56,314 nt of DNA from Burkholderia aenigmatica (GCF_902499175.1 NZ_CABVQC010000064.1:1-56314), one strand, 5' to 3'; shown: positions 8,178 to 16,568, counted from the first letter of the stretch. Numbers and translations are program-made. Notes: generated by a model not told the origin, from the sequence alone.

Positions 8178-9062
8178 TCACTTCAACGCCTGGATGGGCG
8201 GATCCTGATAGGCCGTGTCGATCGTATAGCCCTGCCCCTTCAGGGCAGCCTCGGTAGCGATGCGCTTCGCGTGGTACTTCTGCAGTTCCGCGGGCAACAG
8301 CGTCTTCCAGTTGCGAATTTTTTCGGCGTTCCCGGGGAAATACCCCAGCCCGTAGAACGCATACTCGTTCCTGATGCGAGCCGTCAGAAGATAGGTCGTC
8401 TTCCCGACAAAGCCGCCCATGTTCTTCTCCGACAGCGAAATCTCCAGATAGGCGCCATCTGCATAAAACACCCATCTCGGCATTTCCTTCACGGCGGCCT
8501 TCCACTCCTCGATCGTCGGTGTGTAACCGGAATCGAGGGAATAAATCGAATACGTCTTCATGTAGTCCCACGCCTGCTTGCCGGTCAGGCGCGGATTGCT
8601 GACGTCGATGTACCGGACCCAGCCGTTCGCGCGCAGATCCTGAAACAGTTTCGTCATGCGCGCCAATGCGGCCTCGTGCGTGTCGGCCTGCTCGGGGCTG
8701 ACGCCAAAATTGATATTCCACGTGTAGATGCCGCCCGGCACATCCTTGTCCGCTGAACCCACCGCGGACAGCACGTTGTCCAGCACGAAGCCATGCGTCC
8801 CCTGCATGAACTTCACCGCGCCGAGATTGCCGCGCATCCAGTCATGCTGATAAAAGCTCGTACCTGACGGATGATTGTCGACGGACGCGCCCGGACCGTT
8901 GAGATCGGAGTCCTTGGGATCGCCGAGCCGGATCACGGTAAGTGATGAATTCATGCCGTTGCGGTTGTCGAGGGTTGGGCGGGCATTCCCATCGTGCGAC
9001 GCGAGTACGACGCCAAGCAGGAGCGCCCCGAGGATCAGTACAAAGCAATGAGTCTTTTTCAT
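8178..9062 (-). CDS. Exported protein of unknown function, candidate T6SS immunity protein
   Basis: A 294-residue protein with an N-terminal signal sequence (hydrophobic residues 6-21, FVLILGALLLGVVLA) and no lipobox, so it is probably periplasmic or anchored in the inner membrane facing the periplasm. The body is rich in aromatic residues (WVFYADGAYLEI, ALYGLGY-like stretches) and lacks any enzyme motif I recognise. It starts at a TGATG overlap with the stop of the upstream ORF and ends just before the PAAR gene, so the three are probably co-translated. An exported protein between a possible effector fragment and a PAAR gene is the usual place of an immunity protein. That role is inference from position only. 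GC content and codon use are visibly lower than in flanking genes, suggesting transfer. Confidence 0.6.
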   Translation of the reverse strand: MKKTHCFVLILGALLLGVVLASHDGNARPTLDNRNGMNSSLTVIRLGDPKDSDLNGPGASVDNHPSGTSFYQHDWMRGNLGAVKFMQGTHGFVLDNVLSAVGSADKDVPGGIYTWNINFGVSPEQADTHEAALARMTKLFQDLRANGWVRYIDVSNPRLTGKQAWDYMKTYSIYSLDSGYTPTIEEWKAAVKEMPRWVFYADGAYLEISLSEKNMGGFVGKTTYLLTARIRNEYAFYGLGYFPGNAEKIRNWKTLLPAELQKYHAKRIATEAALKGQGYTIDTAYQDPPIQALK

Positions 9063-9487
9063 CAGGTATCGGGTCTGTCGCCCCAGCTTTTGATCGTTCC
9101 GAGATAATCGAGCATGACTTGCTTCCTGGGCCCCTGCATCAACCCGTCGTACTTCGTTGCTGCCGTCTGGATCCAGCCCATGCGCTTCTGATAGTCCTCC
9201 AGAACCAGGCGGTCCGGCGCATCCGACCTGAATTCGACGCTGTCCGTCTTGTCATCGGACGTGAGCACGAGTTGAAGGCTGGGAACCAGCGCGCGAATGA
9301 CCGGTGCCAGCGCAATCCCGGAACCGTCCGACAGGCCGTGCTGCATCGACTGGACCGAGTTGTTGATCGCCGTATCGTCCGAAGACGCCAGTTGCCGCAC
9401 TGCACGCGAAGCCATCGCTCGAACTTCTTGTTTTCGTAGATCGGCCCCCTTGAAGCGCCCGCACGATATCCTGCGCACTCGTTCCAT
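9062..9487 (-). pseudogene. Probable C-terminal remnant of a larger protein, possibly a T6SS effector
   Basis: The frame is open from just after a stop at 9542-9544 to the TGA at 9062-9064. The only ATG near the left end (9487) abuts AAGGGA with no spacer, which is a poor ribosome site, and the frame upstream of it reads as coding-like hydrophilic sequence. The roughly 141-residue product has no signal peptide. It starts as if in the middle of a domain and ends with a compact helical tail (KQVMLDYLGTIKSWGDRPDT). The TGA overlaps the ATG of the exported protein. I do not recognise the family. It could be a 5'-truncated effector or a small intact adaptor; truncation seems more likely because nothing upstream on this strand continues it. 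Confidence 0.5.
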
Positions 9488-9665
9488 TCCCTTTATTGCT
9501 TCTTTTGCCGTCGTTTTTTCACCAGAGGGTGGCTGGCGCTCTCAGGCCGCGATTCTATAGTCAACTCGTCGACCACTCTCGTGGCCGTGCCCTCACTTCC
9601 GGACGCGCCTCGCCGGATGCCGTTACAATCCGGCGCTCCGATTCGCGAAACGGGAAACCCACGTC

Positions 9666-10061
9666 ATGAAGCCCTTCATCGTCTCGTCGCTCGCCGCGCT
9701 GCTGGTTGCCGTCAGCACGCAGGCGACGGCCGACACCGCCTCCGGCAGCGACGCGCAAGCGTCGTGCGCGATCGCCTACGTGACCGGCGTCGGCGGCTCG
9801 CCGCGCGGCCTGAGCGAATACCTCGCGAGCCCGTCGCCGTACAACTACCTGAAGGACAACGACCTCCAGTGCAAGGTGGGCGACGACGGACGCACGTCGA
9901 ACTGCACCGGCGTGACGTACCTCCGGAACGAACAGGTCAGCGTGTACGACGATTCCGATCCGGCGACGCTGACCGTCGTGGCACGCGTGGAACTCGACCA
10001 CGGCCAGAAATATCCGGTGATCATCGTCGTGCAGCGCAAGGACGCCCGCTGCAAACAATGA
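9666..10061 (+). CDS. Small secreted protein of unknown function
   Basis: 131 residues with a clear signal peptide (MKPFIVSSLAALLVAVSTQATA, cleavage after ATA near residue 22). The mature part of about 109 residues contains four cysteines, enough for two disulfides in the periplasm, and many short polar beta-like stretches. No family is recognised. The gene stands alone on the plus strand at the edge of the PAAR islet; its GC content is like the chromosome rather than the islet. Confidence 0.7.
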   Translation: MKPFIVSSLAALLVAVSTQATADTASGSDAQASCAIAYVTGVGGSPRGLSEYLASPSPYNYLKDNDLQCKVGDDGRTSNCTGVTYLRNEQVSVYDDSDPATLTVVARVELDHGQKYPVIIVVQRKDARCKQ

Positions 10062-10293
10062 TGCAGCGCCGCACGCGACGCCATCCATCGAAACGGCACG
10101 TGCGGTCGCGCCGGGCCTCGTGCGCCCACTGAGCCGCGGGCACGGGCAGCCGCCCGTCGTCACGTGGCACCGCGCCGGCAGCCTCCCGGCCGGCCGCTCG
10201 ATCACCTAGAATTCGATCAACACGGCGACACGACCGCCGCCGCGTACTCGATACCGCGCGCGCCACCCCTGCGTGCGGTACACGGAGATCGCC

Positions 10294-10587
10294 ATGACCG
10301 AACTGTCGATACCGACGGAACCCGTCGATTACGAAGGCTTCGAGATCTATGTCGTGCCGGCCGCCGTGCCCGGCAGCGACACGCGCTACACCTACACCGG
10401 CTACGTATGCCATCCGGGCGCGAATCCTGCGTTGCCCGGCCACGCGGTGCCGTTCCACGCGGACGGCGAGGAAAGCTTCGCGAGCCTCGACGAAGCCGTC
10501 CACGAAGCCGTGCACATCGGCAAGAGCATCATCGACGGCACGCACCCCGACCTGTCGATCCTGTCACTCGTCACGCACGGCTTCTGA
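10294..10587 (+). CDS. Small acidic protein of unknown function
   Basis: 97 residues, acidic, without signal peptide or membrane segment. The start at 10294 is preferred over an in-frame ATG at 10273 because GGAG lies at the right distance before it. The first half looks beta-rich (EGFEIYVVPAA, YTYTGYVCHPG) and the second half has an amphipathic helix (SLDEAVHEAVHIGKSIIDG). Small one-domain proteins of this shape are common and uncharacterised in Burkholderia. No function is proposed. Confidence 0.65.
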   Translation: MTELSIPTEPVDYEGFEIYVVPAAVPGSDTRYTYTGYVCHPGANPALPGHAVPFHADGEESFASLDEAVHEAVHIGKSIIDGTHPDLSILSLVTHGF

Positions 10588-10921
10588 AGCGGACGGCACG
10601 CGTCGCTGAAGATTGCGCGGGCGTCGGCAGCGGTGTTGCCTGCGGCGATCGCTGCGCCCTGCCGGATCATCGCGCAATGTGTGCGTGCCACTCGCGCGCC
10701 GTGCCTTTCTTTCAACCTTGCAACACGCACGCCGGGATGCACACGTGCGGCAGCCGCGCGGGCGCGCTGTCACATGTCACGTCACATCGCGATGCACGGG
10801 CGCCCGCTCGCTCGTCATCAGCGATCGCATCATCCGGCATCGCCCGTTATGCGTTTCTCCCGATATCGGCTCGCGTCCGTGCGCCTATCATTTTTTTATA
10901 GTCACTTCTGGCTAGCCCCCC
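10588..10921. other. Intergenic stretch, no gene seen
   Basis: 334 bp. It holds GTCAC repeated three times at 6-7-bp spacing (about 10770-10790) and an AT-rich tract with TATAGT near 10898 that may be the -10 element of the next gene. No convincing ORF or RNA structure is seen. Confidence 0.5.
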
Positions 10922-11413
10922 ATGCGCCTCCTTCCCCGTCCACGCGTCGACCGGCTGCGTGCAGTTGCGCTGGCCGTCGTCGCGATGCTCGCGGCGTGCA
11001 CGATCACGCCGCCTCCGTCGCTGCACTCCATCCTGACGATTCCGTCGATCACCCGCAGTGGCAGCCTCGACCAGTATCGTGTCGAAGTCGCGCAGCGTGT
11101 CGCCGAACGCAACCCGTCCGGCATGCTGCACGGCACGCCGCAGGCGATGCTCCGCTCGCTCGTCGTCGTGGCCTTCACCGTCGATGGCAGCGGCCGGCTC
11201 GTCAACGCGTCCGTCTATCGCAGCAACGGCGACAGCGAGGCGGAAGCGCTCGCGCTCGCGTCGCTGCGCCGCTCGGCACCGCTGCCGCCGCCACCGTCGC
11301 GGCTGCTCGACGGCAACGGCCGGCTCGAATTGATGGAAGGCTGGCTCTTCAACGACGACGGCCACTTCCAGTTGCAAAGCACCGCGTCGGCGCAGGCGCA
11401 ATCGATCGACTGA
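10922..11413 (+). CDS. Lipoprotein with a TonB C-terminal-like domain
   Basis: 163 residues. The N-terminus has a charged start, a hydrophobic stretch and a lipobox (MLAAC, acylated Cys at residue 27) followed by Thr, predicting an outer-membrane lipoprotein by the +2 rule. The mature part reads as a TonB-family C-terminal domain (QAMLRSLVVVAFTVDGSGRL, SVYRSNGDSEAEALALASLR). Classical TonB is anchored in the inner membrane by a transmembrane helix and has a long proline-rich spacer. Here a lipid anchor replaces the helix and only a short PPPS linker is present. No exbB, exbD or receptor gene is nearby, so a role in energised transport is uncertain; a structural periplasmic role is possible. 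Confidence 0.75.
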   Translation: MRLLPRPRVDRLRAVALAVVAMLAACTITPPPSLHSILTIPSITRSGSLDQYRVEVAQRVAERNPSGMLHGTPQAMLRSLVVVAFTVDGSGRLVNASVYRSNGDSEAEALALASLRRSAPLPPPPSRLLDGNGRLELMEGWLFNDDGHFQLQSTASAQAQSID

Positions 11414-11431
11414 TCGGCTGCCGCCCCGCGA

Positions 11432-11461
11432 TTGCCGGTGCGCGGCGGCGCTGGCTATAAT
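11432..11461 (+). promoter_or_regulatory. Sigma-70-type promoter upstream of the MHS transporter
   Basis: TTGCCG (11432-11437) and TATAAT (11456-11461) are separated by 18 bp. This predicts a 5' leader of about 240 nt before the transporter start at 11707. Confidence 0.55.
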
Positions 11462-11706
11462 TTTCCGCAATCGCGCGGCCATCACGCCGTGCGCGCGTTC
11501 GCGCGCCCCACCCGGCATGCGAGCCGACCACGCCGGCACCGGGCGGCGGCGACATACCCGTCTCCATCGTCGACCGGCGGGTGACGTCCGCGCCACGGCG
11601 CGCGTCCACGCCGCCACCGCATCATCCGCTCGGCTGCCGCCGGCAGGCGTCCGCCTGCCCGACCGCATGCTCAGCCGACCGCCCCAACGACAAAACGGAG
11701 ACATCC

Positions 11707-13017
11707 ATGTCCGCATCCCCCCCGACCGTTGCACACGCAACCGGTTCGGCCGGCGCCGTCAGCCACCGGCGCATCGTGTTCGCGAGCTTCATCGGCACCG
11801 CGATCGAGTTCTACGATTTCTACGTGTACGCAACGGCCGCCGCGCTCGTCATCGGCCCCGTCTTCTTCCCGCACGGCTCCGCAACCGCACAGGCGCTGTC
11901 CGCGTTCGTGACGTTCGGCATCGCGTTCATCGCACGCCCGATCGGCTCGTTCCTGTTCGGGCACTTCGGCGACCGCATCGGCCGCAAGTCGACGCTCGTC
12001 GCGTCGCTGCTCGTGATGGGTGTGTCGACCACAGCCATCGGCTTCGTGCCGGGCTACGACTCAATCGGCGCGCTCGCGCCGGTGCTGCTGTGCGTGCTGC
12101 GCTTCGGCCAGGGGATCGGCCTCGGCGGCGAATGGGGCGGCGCCGCGCTGCTCGCGACCGAGCACGCGCCGCAGGGCAAGCGCGGCTGGTTCGGGATGTT
12201 CCCGCAGCTCGGGCCGTCGGTCGGCTTCCTGATGTCGAACGGCCTGTTCTTCGCGCTCGCGCTATCGCTGTCGGACGAGCAGTTCCGCAGCTGGGGCTGG
12301 CGCATCCCGTTCCTGGTCAGCGCGGTGCTCGTCGCGCTCGGTCTGTACGTGCGGCTCAAGATCACCGAAACGCCCGCGTTCCAGGCTGCGCTCGATCGCA
12401 ACGAGCGCGTGCGCGTGCCGGTCGCGACACTGATCACGCAACACTGGCAGCCGACGCTGCTCGGCGCGCTCGCGATGGTCGTCTGCTACACGCTGTTCTA
12501 CATCTCGACGGTGTTCTCGCTGTCGTACGGCGTGTCGGCGCTGCATATTCCGCGCCAGAGTTTCCTCGGCCTGCTGTGCTTCGCGGTCGTGTTCATGGGG
12601 CTCGCGACACCGCTGTCCGCGTGGGCATCCGACCGCTTCGGCCGCAAGCCGGTGCTCGTCGTGGGCGCGATCGCCGCGCTGCTGTCGGGTTTCGCGATGG
12701 AGCCGCTGCTCGGCAGCGGCTCGATGCCGCTCGTCGCGCTGTTCCTGACGATCGAGCTGTTCCTGATGGGCGTGACGTTCGCGCCGATGGGTGCGCTGTT
12801 GCCGGAACTGTTCCCGACCAACGTCCGCTATACGGGCGCGGGCGTCGCGTACAACCTCGGCGGGATTCTCGGCGCGTCGATCGCGCCGTACATCGCGCAA
12901 CTGCTGGCGGCGCGCGGCGGGCTGTCGTGGGTCGGCGGTTATGTGTCGGTTGCGGCGGCAATCAGCCTGATCGGCGTGCTGCTGATGCGCGAAACGCGCG
13001 ACGCATCGCTCGTCTGA
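11707..13017 (+). CDS. MHS-family metabolite:proton symporter (MFS)
   Basis: A 12-helix major facilitator of 436 residues in the inner membrane. The loop after helix 2 carries GHFGDRIGRKSTL and the matching motif in the second half is SDRFGRKPVLVVG, both hallmarks of the superfamily. IGTAIEFYDFYVYATAAALV in helix 1 and FGQGIGLGGEWGGAALL in helix 4 are typical of the metabolite:H+ symporter group (ShiA, proline/betaine, citrate or alpha-ketoglutarate carriers). The substrate cannot be told. The start has CGGAG 9 nt upstream; an in-frame upstream extension is rejected as non-coding. It is transcribed alone, or with the small membrane protein that follows. Confidence 0.9.
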   Translation: MSASPPTVAHATGSAGAVSHRRIVFASFIGTAIEFYDFYVYATAAALVIGPVFFPHGSATAQALSAFVTFGIAFIARPIGSFLFGHFGDRIGRKSTLVASLLVMGVSTTAIGFVPGYDSIGALAPVLLCVLRFGQGIGLGGEWGGAALLATEHAPQGKRGWFGMFPQLGPSVGFLMSNGLFFALALSLSDEQFRSWGWRIPFLVSAVLVALGLYVRLKITETPAFQAALDRNERVRVPVATLITQHWQPTLLGALAMVVCYTLFYISTVFSLSYGVSALHIPRQSFLGLLCFAVVFMGLATPLSAWASDRFGRKPVLVVGAIAALLSGFAMEPLLGSGSMPLVALFLTIELFLMGVTFAPMGALLPELFPTNVRYTGAGVAYNLGGILGASIAPYIAQLLAARGGLSWVGGYVSVAAAISLIGVLLMRETRDASLV

Positions 13018-13121
13018 GACTCCGGGGCGACCCGGGTTGTGCGGTGACCGGCGCTGCCTATACTCGATCCTGGGTGCGCCGCTGCGCGCCCCCGGGATCC
13101 CGCCCCGAAGGAGCCCCCGCC

Positions 13122-13301
13122 ATGAACATTCGCCTCGGTAATGCCGATCTCGTCCTGATCCTCGCGCTCGCGCTGGGTGGCGCGCTGCTGCTCGCGCTGC
13201 GCTTCCGGCCGAAGACGTGGCGCGGCCTCGTGTTCGAGGCACTGCTCGCGAATCTGGCGGCCATCGCCGCCGTGCTCACCATCGAAGCGATCCTGGCGTA
13301 A
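13122..13301 (+). CDS. Small membrane protein (59 residues)
   Basis: GAAGGAG precedes the ATG at 13122 by a good distance. The product has two hydrophobic stretches, VLILALALGGALLLAL (about 10-25) and ANLAAIAAVLTIEAI (about 43-57), joined by a basic loop (RFRPKTWRG), so it is probably a two-helix inner-membrane hairpin. It lies 104 bp after the MHS transporter on the same strand. No family is recognised. Confidence 0.6.
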   Translation: MNIRLGNADLVLILALALGGALLLALRFRPKTWRGLVFEALLANLAAIAAVLTIEAILA

Positions 13302-13316
13302 GCCCGCCGGCAACCG

Positions 13317-14342
13317 TCAGGCGGCGGCGTGCACCGGCAACACGTCGCAGACCGGCGCCACGGCATCGATGGCAGCGAGTGCATCGGCCAGGCTCGGCGG
13401 CGCGCCGGCGGCGCCGATCGACAGCGAATGCGGCGCGCCGCCGATACCGAAGTGGGCACGCGACGTGGCCACGAACATCATCACCGTCGGGCGCTGCAGC
13501 GCGTGCGCCAGGTGCACCAGCCCCGTGTCGACCCCGACGACCAGCGCAGCCCGGCTGATCGTCGCGGCGAGTTCGCCCAGCGACATGGCCGGCAGCACGA
13601 CCGCACCAGGCGCGCGCGCGGCGATGTCCTGCGCATCGCCATGCTCGGCGGGCGAGCCCCACGGCAGCAGCACGCGCAAGCCACGCGCCATCATTCGGGT
13701 CGCGAGTTCGGCCCAATGATCGGCCGGCCATTTCTTGTCGGCATTCGACGTGGCGTGGAACATCAGCACGAACGGCGCGCCTTCCGTAACGATCGGCGGC
13801 AACGATACGTCTGGCGCAACGATCCCGTACGACGCAATGCCTTCGGGCGTGTAGCCAAGCGCCTCGCCGGCGCTGACACGCATGCCGTGCCACGCGTCGC
13901 AGGCCGGCTTCGGGCCGAAGCGATGCGAATACGCAAAGCGTGCACCTGTTTCGCCGAGATCCGGCGTACGGTAACCGACTCGACGCCGGGCACGTGCCAG
14001 CGCCGCAATGATCGCGCTCTTGTAGACGCCGTGCAGGTCGATCACCGCATCGTAGCGATGCCGGCGCAACGCGCCGATCGACGCCGAGATCGCCTTCAGG
14101 TCGCCGGTATTTCTCATCTTCTTGAAACGGCGCAGCGGCGCGCACAGCACGGCGCTGACGCCCGGATGCCAGCGCACGATCTCGGCACACGACTCGTCCA
14201 CCGCCCAGTCGACCTCGACGCCCGGAAAGGCACGGTGGAGATCCGCAACGACGGGTAGCGTCTGGATGACATCGCCGAGCGACGTCACTTTCACGATCAG
14301 AATGCGTTTCACGTTTGCGGGGGAGTACATGGAGCGGTGCAT
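13317..14342 (-). CDS. waaC: Lipopolysaccharide heptosyltransferase I family protein
   Basis: A GT9-family glycosyltransferase that adds L-glycero-D-manno-heptose to the Kdo of the LPS inner core on the cytoplasmic face of the inner membrane. The N-terminus ILIVKVTSLGDVIQTLPVV matches WaaC, and the C-terminal half has the ADP-heptose binding features HATSNADKKWPADHW and VVGVDTGLVHLAHAL. The frame gives 341 residues from the ATG; a GTG at 14312 just before KRILIV would give a more typical 331. It is convergent with the small membrane protein, with a 15-bp gap. It is the only core-type gene here, so WaaC rather than a paralogue is likely but not certain. Confidence 0.85.
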   Translation of the reverse strand: MHRSMYSPANVKRILIVKVTSLGDVIQTLPVVADLHRAFPGVEVDWAVDESCAEIVRWHPGVSAVLCAPLRRFKKMRNTGDLKAISASIGALRRHRYDAVIDLHGVYKSAIIAALARARRRVGYRTPDLGETGARFAYSHRFGPKPACDAWHGMRVSAGEALGYTPEGIASYGIVAPDVSLPPIVTEGAPFVLMFHATSNADKKWPADHWAELATRMMARGLRVLLPWGSPAEHGDAQDIAARAPGAVVLPAMSLGELAATISRAALVVGVDTGLVHLAHALQRPTVMMFVATSRAHFGIGGAPHSLSIGAAGAPPSLADALAAIDAVAPVCDVLPVHAAA

Positions 14343-14433
14343 TTCGGCATGCTAATAAGATCGGGGACGCTTTAGAATTACGGCTGAATTACATTTGTAA
14401 CAAAGCGTTTGGATATGTCGAGAATTGTAGAGC

Positions 14434-14463
14434 TTATTGTCGCCCGGGTTCTTTTTTTATAAT
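14434..14463 (+). promoter_or_regulatory. Promoter of the ClcB-like gene
   Basis: A perfect TATAAT (14458-14463) follows TTATTG (14434-14439, 18-bp spacer) or TTGTCG (14437-14442, 15-bp spacer) in an AT-rich tract. The ATG at 14491 leaves a leader of only about 20 nt. Confidence 0.6.
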
Positions 14464-14490
14464 CGTGTCTTTGCCTTCCGGCCCGCGCCA

Positions 14491-16050
14491 ATGCCACGCC
14501 CTGCCCTTCCCGCCCTGTTTCCCGCCCTCACCCGACGCTCGGTGAGAATCTGGCGCCAGTACGGCGTTTTCTGGCTCGGCGCGATCGTCGTCGGTCTCGC
14601 GGCCGTGCTTTACGCGCGCCTGATCGACTGGGGCTACGAGACCTTCCGCACGATGCGCGATCACGCCGCGTGGCTGCCGCTGCTGCTGACGCCAGCCATC
14701 GCCGCGTTGTCGGTATGGATCACGCGCCGCTTCTTCCGCGGCGCCGAGGGCAGCGGCATCCCGCAGGTGATCGCGACGCTGCACGCGCGCCCGAGCGCGT
14801 TCGGCTCCCGGCTGCTGACGCTGCGCATCCTGTTCGGCAAGGTGCTGGTCTCGTTCCTCGGCATCCTGGGCGGCTTCACGATCGGCCGCGAAGGGCCGAC
14901 CGTGCAGGTCGGCGCGGCGCTGATGTTCAACCTGCGGCGCTTCTATCCGCGTTCGAACGCGCAGATCGAACGCCAGCTGGTACTGGCCGGCGCGGCGGCC
15001 GGGCTGTCGGCCGCGTTCAATACGCCGCTCGCCGGGATCGTGTTCGCGATCGAGGAGCTGACGCGCAGCTTCTCCGCGCGCGCCAGCGGCGTGCTGATCA
15101 CCGCGATCATCCTCGCCGGCGTCGTCGCACTCGGCCTGAACGGCAACTACACGTATTTCGGCACGATCGATGCCGGCCCCCATTTCCCGAAACTGCTGGC
15201 GCTCGCCGTGCTGGTCACCGCGATCGTGACGGGAATCGCAGGCGGCCTGTTCTGCTGGCTGCTGCTCAACACGGGACGCTGGCTGCCCGCGCAGCTGCTG
15301 GGCCTGTATCGCGAGCGGCCGATCACGTTCGCCGCGCTGTGCGGCTTCGCGATCGCTGTCGTCGGCCTTGTATCGGGCGGCACGACCTTCGGCAGCGGCT
15401 ATGCCGAAGCGCGCGGCCTGCTCGACGGCAGCCAGCATCTGTCGGTGTTCTACCCGTTCCTGAAGATGATATCGATGGTCGCGTCGTACCTGCCGGGCAT
15501 CCCGGGCGGGATCTTCGCGCCGTCGCTGTCGATCGGCGCCGGGTTCGGCAACCTGCTGCACGTCGTGTTCAGCAACATGAGCCTGCCGATGCTGATCGCG
15601 CTCGCGATGGTCGGCTACATGGCGGCCGTCACGCAGTCGCCGATCACGTCGTTCGTGATCGTGATGGAGATGATCAACGGTCATGCACTCGTGATTTCGC
15701 TGATGGCCACTGCGTTGGTGTCGAGCCGCGTATCGCGCTTTTTCGCGCCGCCGCTCTACGAAACGCTCGCCCAGCGCTATCTCGCGCCGCCCGTCGCGGC
15801 CGCGGAACCGGCTGCGGCAGCCGCTGCCACCGCCGCGAGCGCGACGGTGGCAACCGGCGTCACCGAGCCGCAGGACGCGACCGCCGCGCCCGCCGATCCG
15901 CTCGACACGCTGCGCGACGAAGGCGGCGACGAGCCGTCCGCCGCCGCGCCGGCCGAACATGCAGCACATGCGCCGGCGCCGCACGAAGACGAGGCGGCTG
16001 CGGCCGGGACGAACGGCCCGGCGCAGCCCGGCCCGCGAGACGCTCAGTAG
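14491..16050 (+). CDS. clcB: ClcB-like voltage-gated chloride channel/transporter
   Basis: A CLC-family inner-membrane protein of 519 residues. The three chloride-binding signatures are visible: GSGIPQVIATL, GREGPTVQVGA with the gating glutamate, and GIPGGIFAPSLSIGAG near the C-terminal half. The body spans about 430 residues with the usual many helices. Beyond it lies a tail of roughly 85 residues made largely of Ala, Pro, Glu and Asp, without CBS domains. The ATG at 14491 is preferred over an in-frame upstream ATG because the promoter overlaps the latter. CLC proteins of this type act in chloride/proton exchange and acid resistance. The stop overlaps the stop of a tiny convergent lipoprotein gene by 3 bp. 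Confidence 0.9.
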   Translation: MPRPALPALFPALTRRSVRIWRQYGVFWLGAIVVGLAAVLYARLIDWGYETFRTMRDHAAWLPLLLTPAIAALSVWITRRFFRGAEGSGIPQVIATLHARPSAFGSRLLTLRILFGKVLVSFLGILGGFTIGREGPTVQVGAALMFNLRRFYPRSNAQIERQLVLAGAAAGLSAAFNTPLAGIVFAIEELTRSFSARASGVLITAIILAGVVALGLNGNYTYFGTIDAGPHFPKLLALAVLVTAIVTGIAGGLFCWLLLNTGRWLPAQLLGLYRERPITFAALCGFAIAVVGLVSGGTTFGSGYAEARGLLDGSQHLSVFYPFLKMISMVASYLPGIPGGIFAPSLSIGAGFGNLLHVVFSNMSLPMLIALAMVGYMAAVTQSPITSFVIVMEMINGHALVISLMATALVSSRVSRFFAPPLYETLAQRYLAPPVAAAEPAAAAAATAASATVATGVTEPQDATAAPADPLDTLRDEGGDEPSAAAPAEHAAHAPAPHEDEAAAAGTNGPAQPGPRDAQ

Positions 16051-16154
16051 ATCACGACGGGTGCCGGCCGGTAGTACACGGGCCGTGCCGGCACGACGAT
16101 GCATCCGGCCAGCGTGATCGCGACGAGCGCGATGGCGATTGCGGTTCGTTTCAT
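16044..16154 (-). CDS. Tiny lipoprotein (36 residues)
   Basis: The frame starts MKRTAIAIALVAITLAGC, an ideal short lipoprotein signal with lipobox LAGC (Cys 18). The mature peptide is only 19 residues, rich in Val, Pro and Tyr (VYYRPAPVVIY at the end). It is 12 bp downstream of the WxxGHW-repeat protein on the same strand, so the two are probably one operon, and its end overlaps the clcB end. The CxVVPARPVYYRPAP style is common in small Burkholderia lipoproteins. Function unknown. Confidence 0.65.
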   Translation of the reverse strand: MKRTAIAIALVAITLAGCIVVPARPVYYRPAPVVIY

Positions 16155-16166
16155 CGCTCGCCTCCA

Positions 16167-16568
16167 TCATGCCCAGTGACCACGGGTCCAGAACCAGTTC
16201 GGACCGCGCTGGTCCCAATGGCCCGGCACCCATTGCATGCCGACGCGCTCGGCTTCCCAGTGGCCGCCGATCCACACGTAGCGGCCATGATCCCAGTGCC
16301 AGTGCCCGCGATCCCATACGTAGCCCACGCGCGTGGCCGGCACGACCTCGTAGCGCACCGGCGGCGGCGCATTCGGCGCGACCACGACGATTTCCTCGGT
16401 GCGCACGGCGACCGGCTCGGCGACGACCACGCGGCCCTGCGGCGCGATCACGGGCGTGCCGACGAGAATCTCGTCCGCACGTGCGGCAAGCGGCGCGACG
16501 ACGGCTGACAGGCTCGCGGCAAGCAGTGCGAGCGAAACGATACGACGTTGAACGATAGAGACAGCCAT
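16167..16568 (-). CDS. Exported WxxGHW-repeat protein (BcpO-related type)
   Basis: 133 residues. The start at 16568 has AGGAGG at ideal distance; longer in-frame starts are rejected. A signal peptide runs to about residue 31 (AVVAPLAARA, cleaved before DEI). A Val/Pro-rich region (about 35-75) is followed by four tandem tryptophan repeats: WDRGHWHWD, WIGGHWEAE, WVPGHWDQR and WTRGHWA. Such YxW/WxxGxW repeats occur in many periplasmic or outer-membrane proteins of Burkholderia with unclear role. Probably co-transcribed with the tiny lipoprotein after it. Confidence 0.8.
   Translation of the reverse strand: MAVSIVQRRIVSLALLAASLSAVVAPLAARADEILVGTPVIAPQGRVVVAEPVAVRTEEIVVVAPNAPPPVRYEVVPATRVGYVWDRGHWHWDHGRYVWIGGHWEAERVGMQWVPGHWDQRGPNWFWTRGHWA

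Noticed and set aside
7630..9560. tRNA-Ser(TGA) as integration site of the PAAR islet
   Set aside because: The 3' end of the tRNA is not repeated at the other side of the islet and no integrase gene is present.
10768..10792. Three GTCAC repeats resembling a Pho box
   Set aside because: Spacing and AT content do not fit tandem PhoB sites, and the downstream gene gives no phosphate link.
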